In this document: positions 25,424 to 34,898 of the stretch, in pieces
Layout of the letters: each line of letters starts with the position of its first letter
How positions within the stretch are numbered: position 1 is the first letter of the stretch
DNA from: Cerrena zonata
Taxonomy: Eukaryota; Basidiomycota; Agaricomycetes; Polyporales; Cerrenaceae
Length of the DNA: 64,000 nucleotides
Direction: 5' to 3'
NCBI GenBank assembly: GCA_038087015.1
Contig: JASBNA010000010.1
Span: forward strand, 806,001-870,000
Position numbers and translations under genes: made by a program
Notes under the pieces: model-generated
The model's database searches: none
Told to the model about the DNA's origin: nothing
The model's input: the letters and a program-made list of their open reading frames with translations, nothing else

Positions 25424-26021
25424 ATGAAGACCATTATGTTTGCCTTCATTCTTGTCCTGTCCTTACCAACAATCTTTGCTTTCGCAAGCCCAGTGTGTAT
25501 TGCCAGGTGATGAGAAAGGCCCACTCATTATAGATGCAAGTATGCTGACAATTGTCTTTATCGAAAAAATGACTTCCAGGAAACGACCCTCTGCGATGAC
25601 GACGGTCCTTACCACACTTACACCCACTGACCTTCCAAACATGGCGCCAGGAAAACAGAAGCCCGACAAGCTGCCCGAACCTGATAGTTCTATTCCATCA
25701 CAGTCTAGTTCAACTTCTCCGACTACCCCTCCTCCTGTTGCTCCGACCATTACCGAGGGCATGCATACCACTCTAAACAAGCCTAGCGACGAGCTGGGAG
25801 CTTTTGATAGCTCTCTCTACAGCAGCATAGCTAATGACAATGCATTTGGCGAAATCCTTTGGACACGGCCCTTACCGTCGTCTCCATCTCCCACGTCTAT
25901 CATATCATTCCCACCTCCGACTTCATCCCTATCATACTCCTCGTCTCCATCTCCTACTCTATCATCCTTCTCCTCTCCGACTCTTACCCTATCGTATCCA
26001 TCCTCTGCTGCGTCTCAGTAG
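25424..26021 (+). CDS. Small secreted protein, Ser/Pro/Thr-rich, two exons
   Basis: Exon 1 (25,424-25,506) begins MKTIMFAFILVLSLPTIFA, a textbook signal peptide with likely cleavage after the FAFAS region. A 73-base GT-AG intron (25,507-25,579) keeps the frame. Exon 2 (25,580-26,021) starts with a basic RKRPS stretch, which could be a processing site. It continues with a Thr/Pro/Ser-rich region and ends in a tail built on about four degenerate 30-base repeats, PTSIISFPPPTSS-like. Total about 174 residues, apparently intact. There are no cysteine pairs beyond one near the signal peptide. The gene lies between D2 and Rb2 and is absent at the same place after D1, so it was inserted or lost. Role unknown; a secreted mucin-like or effector-like role is inference. 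Confidence 0.6.
25872..26015 (+). repeat. Degenerate tandem repeat of about 30 bases, four to five units
   Basis: The units alternate a TCTCCATCTCC- or CCTCCGACTTC-like half with CTATCATA- or CTATCGTA-like half at about 30-base spacing. Because the period is a multiple of three, every plus-strand frame stays open. The annotated frame gives Ser/Pro repeats, and the +1 frame (25,859-26,110) gives a strongly hydrophobic run of isoleucine, valine and leucine. The repeat forms the C-terminal tail of the secreted protein. Confidence 0.6.
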
Positions 26022-26379
26022 GCACACTCGAGGGAATTCCAAGTCCTATGAAGGGAAAAGGTGGATTTGGCGACCATTGGGTTAGAAGTTCTGTTGGTGA
26101 TTATGGATAGTGAATGGATAACGTTTACGGAGGCAGAGATTTATGACTACCTAGCGAATGATTTTCTTTTGGTATCGACAATACTTCTATCGCAATGCAT
26201 GTGCTCTTGGAAGGCTAAACCACTGCCTACACGCTGGCTCTCTGACACTCATAATCGCCTGTGGATAGACAGATGATTTACCAGTCGTTACTCGCATATT
26301 GCATTTCGTACTTCACACCACAATATTACAATGTAATGCATTTCCGAATCCCTGGCTGAACAAGCGCGACAGCGCCGCT

Positions 26380-27660
26380 ATGGACGAACATCCAACGCAG
26401 AAGTTGTATCAAGCAAACTTTGTCGCTAGCAAAAATGGGTTTGTTGGAATCTCCCATCAATGGTCAAGCTCCATTCATGACACCTTCAGGATATACAGCG
26501 TCATCAGTCAGACCATCTGCGGGTACTCAGATGCTCTGCATTTGTACATTCGTGAATAAAGCTGATACGTACCAGCACCGATGAGTCGTTACTTCTTCTC
26601 CAATAGCTTACCCCCAAGCCTCGCATCGGCACAATCTTCGCTGCGGTGCCATCCAAAGATTCGTCCTCAGATTGAGACGGCGATCCTATTACTCCAGTAG
26701 TCCTCTGGTATGCCTGAGTGGTTGACGCCGCTCTTGCTCCCATCATTAATGAGCCGGAGTGACAAGACTAGTACTAAAGGTTTGTCACAGAACAGTTCGA
26801 TTATCGCGATGGTTGATGGCAGCAGTGTACTAGTCGTACACCGAGATTCTCTTTATATCAATGTCGATATCATTGATGGAGGAGTTCCGCGCCTGAGACA
26901 GGTAGAGTACCAGACACGATGAGGGCAACGTTGGTAATATTTCGACATTCAAAGTACACTGATCAGATCTTCGGTGGAAACTAGTCGTAGTCCCAGTTCC
27001 CGAACAGAAAATCCCTGACCATTGAAGAACCAAACATCCACGATATTTCGAGATGATTCGATAGGGTTAATATGAGAGATCAGAGAACGCTGCGGGCAAG
27101 GTTCAGTTGACAACTCTACATGGAGTCCTAGAAGGGATCTTGTAGGAGAGATTTAGCCTATGTTGAAGTGTCAGAGAAGCATCAGATGTATGAAGATGAA
27201 GAGACGTACTTACGAGCGAGGTTCCCATACCAGCCCCGTCACCTCGGGCTCAGGGCTAATGGATATTACATTAGCACAGAGTTATACATATCGAAACGAG
27301 CCTTTGCCTTTCAGTACTCGGTAGTCGGGAGTGTAGTACATATCCTTCTCCGAATGAAGCGACACGATAGAGCCTAACCTTCCAGGACAGAGCAGTTGTC
27401 AACCTGTCTTCTCTCCGTTCTTTGGCAGCAGAGGCAGGTAAAGTAAGATCTGAGCAAGAGATAACTAGGCGATCTGAATCAGAGGATGAGGCGTTTTTCA
27501 TCAGACGATTGTTGCTTCAAGGGTGCGATAATGTGCGGAGGACAATCAGGTACTGGAGAAATACATTGACTGAACCTGTTGGAGCACAGTAGAGACGTGA
27601 AGAATCCTTCGAGGAGAGAGAGCCTCGGCTGGGAACCAATCGGAGAACGCCGATCAATAT
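26380..27660 (-). pseudogene. R-family module, copy Rb2 (decayed)
   Basis: This is the counterpart of Rb1. The run TTGTACATTCGTGAATAAAG plus CTGATACGTAC recurs at 26,543-26,573, followed on the minus strand by an 80-residue frame (26,746-26,504). The 5' block near 27,420-27,660 carries shortened versions of the common R motifs. The middle part matches Rb1 poorly and holds frames of only 60-76 residues. No intact product. Its divergent partner is F4. Confidence 0.35.
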
Positions 27661-27779
27661 GAATATCATAGGCGTCTCCGACTCGACTCGGGTGGCGACA
27701 TCTCTTTCTCTCTCTCCATGACTCTAATTCCTCACTCGCCTTACAGTACAGACGTCGACGATGGTCTGCTGTGAATGCC

Positions 27780-30300
27780 TCTGAGCCTGTGAACCTACAC
27801 CTCTCTCACTTTCTTCTAAACCGCTTGGTCGCCTAGCTGAGCATCGCCCATTCCTATGAGAGCCGACAAGCCACATCTATGAGGGCTTCCAGACTCGCCC
27901 TCAGAATCCTCATTGGCTTAAAGCGGGACTTTTATAGTGGTGCATCTCGCTTTTAGGTCCTAGGATTAACTAGGAGATCATTGATTGGACCTAGAGCATG
28001 AACACAGATAGCTCAGCTTACGTACCCCTATATCATTACATGGCGGGTACAACTCACCAATCCATAGAATGGTTTCTCTCTTATTTTCGTTTGGTTTGAG
28101 CGTGAAGCCGAGCCACGTCACCTCGGACTCTAGCTATAGACTCTGTAACAACATAACCTTCAGCCTCTTTTCCGGACCCTCAACCTCGGTTGATCAGTGT
28201 TCCTGGACCTACGATACATGTTTTCAGGTATCACACACGGTTACTTCATCAAAGACCATCTTCAAATGCATACACCTTCGGCTTCTTTGTTCGACGCCAC
28301 ACCCATTGTTCAACACCTCTTCATTTGTAAATGGGACGTCATGTGTTCCCCTAAATTCTCATCGTCTTGGTGTTTTCGTCTCCACATTTCCTCAATGTAT
28401 TCATGGTCGTCTATCCCCAGAGTCTGCTGGCTCTCGCCTTGATTTGGGGACCGTGAATAGATGACACTCATTGCACGGTATTCTCATGGTATGTTCTCAG
28501 CATTCAGTACATCAAACTGTTCCTTCTCGATGCTGATGATAACCATCAAATTGCTTACAGTTCATGTCCGGCCTCACTTGCATCTTTTCCTAATTATACA
28601 CCATCATTCTTCTCGATACCAATCCCCATATCCTGGACATTTTCCATTTCAATACACCTACCATACCATACGAGGTCAAGCACCCTTCCCACCCGGAGTA
28701 TCACATACAACCCTCATCGTCTCGCAGTACACTCATTTCCCGTCTTGATTGATCCCCTATCGTCCACAATCAATACCTCGCCTCTATGTGAGGAATTCGA
28801 ACGTGGATTTAGGCTTTTGGATATCACACTCCGTCCGTCCTTTGGACTATGTTTGAATCCCACGCCTTCAAAGTAGAATCTGTCGATTCCTTGTACTAAG
28901 ATTCTCCTCTCTTGCTCGTTTGGGGAGCTCCCTCGGACATCCGAACTCCCCTTTACCTAGGTCTGGAACAGTACCATCACCAGGCTATGTGGCTATCACC
29001 CCAGAACCTAGCCACTTGTTCTCGTTTGCGAGGTTTACTGTGACATACAAGCATACAGCTGCACGCTTACCTTCGTGACTCCATATTGACATCCTATCTG
29101 TCTCTGATGTTTTCAAATGACTCATCACTATACTACCCAAATCATCGTACCTTCGATCAGTCCAGTTCGTTATTCTCCGCTTCTCCGATCGTCCCATCTG
29201 TGTCAAGAAGACAGGAAAGCCTAGCATCGAGTGTCATTGGTTTCTCGCCGACGCTATTACGCAGTGACATTAAATGCGATCCCCGATCGTGAACCGGTAC
29301 ACCTCTAAGTTATCTATGTCAGCACTTCCAGCAATATTTGCCTCTCTCCGCTGGGACTTGCACTCTCATCTCATGGACTTCGTGTATCTTGGATTATTAT
29401 TTTCGATGATCCTGCGCCATCGATACTTGGCTACGTCTTCTCATACCTCCACGATTGCGTCCAATAGTCGTAAGGTTCCAAGTGTGAGCGCTGGCTATAG
29501 GATGATGGTACGTACTCAACTCACTATATGGAGATACTGTTTGTTTATGATATCATCTTTCTCCCTAGATCCCAATTCCATCTTGAAACCACGCTATAGC
29601 GCGTCAAGCCTGCTATCATGTCAGAATCGCTGTCTCAATATCGACTTTCATCCTCGCATACCTGTAATACCACCCAACGCCAATCCGTTTACCCATTCCA
29701 TTTGCTCGAATCCCTGGTTATCCCACCAGACACCGCATACTATCTCCCTCTACGGTGATGAGTGATATTAGCACTTCAGATTCTCGCTGCTGTTACTTAA
29801 TGTCTTATTCGTGCCATTTTCTTGACACAATCAGGCATCGCTGTCTCTCACTGCACACCAAATGTTCAATCCTCTCTTTGCACCACGACAACGAAGCGTT
29901 CAACCTTCGTCCTAACTAAAGCTTTGATTTACCTCGAACGTTTTCATTCGGTTGAATGTCGTAATCTCACCCTAGTCATATCTCACGTTCGACATCGTTA
30001 CAGTGCCTTTAACCGTCACGGAATCATATTCTCGGAGCTTTGGGCGTAAAGACTCCAGGTTTTCAGACAGCTCGTCTCGAATTATGGTCCATCTCGCCAG
30101 GTGCTCATACCTTTTACTCTACCGGATGTCCTCGATCCCACCTAACATTGTTCTATAGTACTTCCTCCCCCATTTGACTCTACCGATGATCACTCTTGTT
30201 GACCTCCCGTTCACGGGTTTATATATCCCTCTTTGTACATTGAATTACAATGGTGCTGGGTGAAGCCTATTGGGGTCAACATGTCACTGCTCTCGATGTT
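27780..30300 (+). pseudogene. F-family module, copy F4
   Basis: Landmarks shared with F2 include CCTCAACCTCGGTTGATCA, TTACTTCATCAAAGACCATC (near 28,240), CACACCCATTGTTCAACACC (28,300) and AAATGGGACGTCATG (28,330). Open frames of 131 (28,069-28,464), 95 (28,461-28,748) and 163 residues (29,274-29,765) are in different phases. The region after 29,770 has weak similarity to F3 near 17.6-18.1 kb. It is followed within 130 bases by K2, repeating the F2-K1 order. I see no intact gene; leucine-rich spacing is the only functional hint. Confidence 0.35.
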
Positions 30301-30428
30301 TACTTCCATGGTATGGTTTATTTCTAAGATGTCCATCAGGTGCTCATATTCAATCCTACAGGGTACAGATCAGTACTCGACATATGTGAGTTCGTGGATC
30401 CATGATACCTAACAGCGACGCCGTATGT

Positions 30429-31260
30429 TGAAAATCTCCTTTCTCATGAAGACCTACTTCAATCGATCTCTACACCTCTCCGACTTCAAGAAGTAGATGA
30501 AATAGTAAATAAGAGTTGTCAACCCAACCCCGCAAATACTCCTTGTCTCACTTCGAAACCTCTCAAAGAGGAGATCAGGGACGAGATAATCTGGCTTTCG
30601 ACAGTACCAACTTTCAACTTTATTGTACAGACATTCCTCGATATTAATAACCCGCCACATATCCTGGAGGCCATGCAATCTCGTACGTTAGAAGGTCCTA
30701 CTCGCTGTACTCATGCTGATGTTGGCGCAGGTGCATTGATTACTTCTGCGACGTAGTGGTACAACCCATCCTTGATCTCTTCTATTCCATACGTACCAGT
30801 ACCTCATGGCCGCCATTCACACACAGCAAGTCGACATATGATAGTACGTACAGATGATATGCGCACGACAACTAATGCTGACGATACCATAAGATTTTTC
30901 CTTGGTCACATTTCACAAGCCCCGAACCGATCCTACACTGGTACTGGAAAGTCAACCTGCTTCTCCGCAACCGTTGCCTGTGACTATACTTTTAGTGAGC
31001 GTCACTACTTGTCGAGTCATTGAATTGACTGAGGATGGCCTCGATAGACCCCTGCTGTGTTACAGGATGTTGTTGCCTCAGACCCTCACTCGCTGACCAA
31101 GATCTCAGACTGCTGAAACCCATCTGCACATCTGACCCGAATACTTGTGTCACCGCTTTCGAAATGCAGAATGTTATCACCTTGCGGCTACAGCACGAAA
31201 CGGATATACGAGAACTCATATGCAGTCATAGTCCCATGCTCAGATCGGTGAGTATATGTG
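30429..31260 (+). pseudogene. Protein-kinase-like gene, copy K2, truncated
   Basis: This copy matches the first four exons of K1 and K3. The exon-1 start region reads GACGCCGTATGTTG where K1 has CCATGCCGTATGTC, so the ATG is lost. Exon 2 is recognisable at 30,731-30,840 (ATTGATTACTTCTGCGACGTAG). The exon-4 part (LQHETDIRELICSHSP) ends near 31,250 at a GTGAGTA. Everything after that, including all kinase-like motifs, is missing; downstream sequence is unrelated. It is a 3'-truncated pseudogene and marks the right edge of the left arm. Confidence 0.7.
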
Positions 31261-32520
31261 TTAGTCTGTTTGTGCATGTACTAACTCTCCTTCATCATGA
31301 TACGTTACTGTTGCTCTCATAACATCTTCGTATGGGAAAAGGTCGAGAAAAGACGTTACGTGTTTTATGGCTCAGTCACAGTGATTCTCTTCCTTCCCAC
31401 CGGACGTCCCTTCCCTCAGTTTGCCTCACTTGAGACCATGAGACCAAAGACCATCCACCATCCTTCGACCTACCTGAATGATTATTCGCACCAATATCAC
31501 AGTATTTGTGCATATGCATTGCGGGGTGTCACAACCTTTCCTTGTTGAGATTATGTAATCCTTCTCACGTTGCTTCAAAGATTAGTGGCTCCATCGTGGC
31601 CCATTTTTAAGAACCTTATTCTTTCGACAAGACTCGTACACCGATTCCAATTCTTGCCGGTCACTTTGCTCTTTTCGGATGTTGTACCCTCGTTGATTTC
31701 ATGAGCGTTGAAGGGATTTTTTGAGTCGAAGATTGGAGATGGCAAACTCCTATTGTTCCGCTTTGTACATTCGTCCCGGTACCCTCGCACTTCCTCCACC
31801 GTAGACCCCCTTCATGAAACAATGATATGGAAGGCTGTCCACGACCACGAGGATAATCTTCCATGCTAAGTGTCATCCAGACGCGATGTTCCCTATTACT
31901 CAACGGTGAGTAATCTCTCTCCACTGATTGATCCCCCTTGCCATAGACTCATGCTCTCGATTCACTCCAAACAGAGAAACACTAAGATTATCATCTGTTC
32001 TATCATTAATTGCGGGGGATTACAACTACTACGTATATGTGATGTCTAGCTGACGCATGCGAGTGGTTGTAACACCCATTTGGGTCTTTCTTTACTTCGT
32101 CTGGATTATGTTCACATGTAAACCAGGTGCTAGCGATTCTCCAACCCAATCTTGTTTGACATCTTCAATGCTCAGAAGACGGGATCAAGGTTCCAGGACC
32201 GAAGAAGTGGTCATACACTACCTCGTGTCAGAGATATTCGTACCGTAATCCGTAAGTGTCCTCGTTCATGACTTGTGAAAATGTAGGATCTGAATTTTCG
32301 CAACAGCTCAGAGTGCTGAACATACCGTGCTGTCTGTTTTCGTATACGACTCGAGGATATTTCGTAGCAATCCTTAGGATATCCCCAGGAGTTTATCCTT
32401 ATTTGAAGATTGAAGCTTTGATATCTGTTGTATCGATGTATTGATCTATATTAATAGTCTCCGAGTCTAGTACCAAGAAGGCAGACAGCAGGTGCAGGAA
32501 GCTCCCTCGATATTCCTTCA
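31260..32520. other. Edge of the array, no gene seen
   Basis: Both strands contain only frames of 60-90 residues without domains, consistent starts or splice patterns. The stretch is where homology to the other units ends, so it includes the breakpoint between the array and the single-copy core. A minus-strand 87-residue frame at 31,924-31,661 was considered and not accepted. Confidence 0.4.
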
Positions 32521-32525
32521 ACAGA

Positions 32526-32533
32526 TATATAAA
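32526..32533 (+). promoter_or_regulatory. TATA box of the ferritin-like gene
   Basis: TATATAAA lies 81 bases upstream of the ATG at 32,614 and is followed by pyrimidine-rich sequence. Its distance favours 32,614 over the internal ATG at 32,720 as the original start. Confidence 0.55.
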
Positions 32534-32613
32534 CCCACGAAGATCCGCTCCCTCTAAAGCTCAGAGCCACTACTCTCCTTTCCTCTTCTGCTCACCTATC
32601 TCCTGCCACTACC

Positions 32614-34208
32614 ATGGATCATCTCAAGAAACAACCCATCTTTGGAAAGATTGACGATCCCACCAAACATCCCTTCAAGCTCCCTAAGTTCGGTGCTATC
32701 CCTCTCCCCAAGCCTAGTCAGAAGCATGCCTCTGAGTCCGGTAAAGGCCCAGATCGACGACCTCGCGAGTCTTCAGGAGCACTTGCAGACTGCGATGATG
32801 GTTGAGCTGAGTACGATCCCGATGTACCTCTATGCGATGTACAGTGTCGATGTTTCGGGGACTCCGGATGAGCAGACGCAGAACGCGTAGCAATTTACAT
32901 TTTGTACGTGGTCTTCCGTAATTCTTCTGTGATGTCGCACTCATCGTTGGTTCTATAGCGGTTCTTAGGGAAGAGATGTTGCATCTTATTCTCGCTGGAA
33001 ATGTCTTGAAGGCAACCGGTGCTTCACCTAAGCTCTACCTTGCGCCTCACTGGCCGACATATCCTATGGATATGGCTGGTCACTCCGGATCGCTCGTCTT
33101 GAACCTACAAAGCCTAGATCTCCAACAGCTTGAGTGTTTCCTGGCAGTGAGTCTCTTAGTCTATTCGCCTCATTTGGGTTTCTGTGTCTAAAGCATCAGC
33201 ACTTTGTGAGGTCGAGGCTCCTACTACACAGGGTGCACCTCTTGAGCCCGACGACTATGACACTCTTGGGCAGTTCTATGAGGCTATTCAGGACGGTACG
33301 TCTTCACGTTCTCTTAGAACTCCGATTCGATGTAACTGATAAACACTCTCAGCTCTTATCCGACTCCGTCCTCATTACAGCAACTATGAATACCAGTTTT
33401 CCCCTAGCGACAACGTCTTCAACACCGACCCCTACGGCGGAGGAGGTATCGTCATGGCTGAGGATAATGGGAGCGCTCTCAGCGCACTTCAAATCATCAT
33501 CGATCAGGGGGAAGGATTCAATGAGACTCAGTTTGAGAACCCTCCTGGATCATTGGCCAATGCGGATAAGGGTTGGGTCATGAGTATGTTTCTTGTCTTC
33601 TCTCGGCGCAAGGTAATTCTGATATGAGAATGGGTTTAGCTCTCGCCCATTACTACAAATTCAAGTCAATTTACGACACTAAACCTTTGCCAAAGATCTA
33701 CCCGAATCTATTGAATCCCACTTCCAATACATACAAAGATCCAAACATTGCTCTCGTATGTCTCCCTCCTCCTGGTTTCTCACATTCTCGCTCACAGCGT
33801 ACATCACAGACCTCATACTGGGTTGACTCCGTCTACTGCTTCTTCCTCCTTGTCATTGAACAAACATGGCAAGCGTCCCGTGATACCGCCCCGGCTGAAC
33901 GCCAACAGCTCCTCAATATGTACTTCACAATCATGATTAGCATCATCAAGCCCGTCGCCACCTGGCTCGCCCAGCAACCCATGCCCGAGCAGCCAGGCAA
34001 GAATGCCGGTGCTGTGTTCAACTTCTACGACTTCCGTGTGGCATATAAGACCGATCCACAGATGACACCCCTGAAACAAGTAAAACATCAAGCGGATCTG
34101 GCGATTCAGAGTTTCCCCACTGCGGGGAAGACAGTTCCGCAGGTGTTGGCAGATGCGAATTCACAGTGTATGAATTTGACGGAGTTGCCTTTCCCATGGC
34201 AAGATTAG
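32614..34208 (+). pseudogene. Ferritin-like (VioB/RebD-type iminophenyl-pyruvate dimer synthase domain) protein, damaged
   Basis: The family is a diiron-type four-helix bundle (Pfam Ferritin-like, PF12902), found in violacein/rebeccamycin enzymes and in many uncharacterised fungal proteins. Visible motifs are LQEHLQTAMMVELSTIPMYLY (near 32,765-32,830, glutamate ligand), REEMLHLILAGN (32,965-33,003, Glu and His ligands), GAPLEPDDYDTLGQFYEAI (33,225-33,290) and LAHYYKFKSIYD (33,640-33,680). The C-terminal exons end at TAG 34,206. About six exons with 27-70 base introns are evident. Two lesions are seen. The N-terminal frame (MDHLKKQPIFGK) changes phase near 32,728, as if two bases were lost. 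TAG at 32,888-32,890 then interrupts exon 1 just before an otherwise in-phase intron (32,904-32,958). Unless these are errors, only a short peptide is made. Substrate unknown. Confidence 0.65.
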
Positions 34209-34898
34209 AGTACTGGCAAAGGTAGATGCACACAGCTTTCATACATAGATAGTAGTAATAGTCAGATTTTTGTCAAGGTACTCAAATCTCTCTATAGAAC
34301 AAATCACAACGTGATGATGTTGTCTATTATCTTGAAAGGTGGGAAACTTAGGCCCCCGTCAACTTATAATACATACAAAGAAATCAATGAATCAATGAAA
34401 TCATCGGTGTCAAAAGCATGATACTCCTATTTACAAAAGGCTTAAACCCAACTGAGACCCCATTGGGTACCATCGTTACTTGAAGTGAAAATCCGAAGGC
34501 TCTCATGGATGTTGATTAAGTACTCTCCTTCAAGTATCCGACAATGCCTCAAGCTCACTAGCTACTCATGGTGATATGACTCATATGATCGTGTGGACAA
34601 GATGAGATACACACGTATTGAGCGTCGCTGACTTGAACTCTCTCTCAGTCCCCCGTTCGACTCCCTACAGAGCATATCTAGACACATTCGAGTGCCAGAG
34701 ATAGGGGTCCTACAATAACAATAATGTGATGCATGAGGGAAGCATCGCAATGAAACAGGTGTGCATCGAAATAAGGCTCGTGACTCGGAAAGTCTCATTA
34801 TATATTGCCATACTGTGGTGGTTTTGGCTGCACGTATATAAATCACGATACTATGGTAAGGACGAAGAGGAATAATAGACGATATGTATTGAAGCGCA
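34209..34898. other. 3' flank of the ferritin-like gene with a dispersed repeat
   Basis: No gene is supported. The main content is copy 2 of the dispersed repeat at 34,545-34,774. The rest is AT-rich flanking sequence between two convergent genes. Confidence 0.45.
34545..34774 (-). repeat. Dispersed repeat of about 230 bases, copy 2
   Basis: Read on the minus strand this matches 4,895-5,121, from TTTCGATGCACACC to CATGAGTAGCTAGTGAGC. The identity is high enough to be obvious by eye over the whole length, with only single-base differences and a few indels. It lies outside the R-F-D/K array, so it is an independent repeat family. Confidence 0.7.

Noticed and set aside
25463..25780. 105-codon minus-strand frame
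   Set aside because: It is antisense to the secreted protein and results from its Thr/Pro/Ser-rich codons.
25872..26015. CRISPR-like or satellite array
   Set aside because: The repeats are directly abutting degenerate coding repeats without spacers in a eukaryotic gene.
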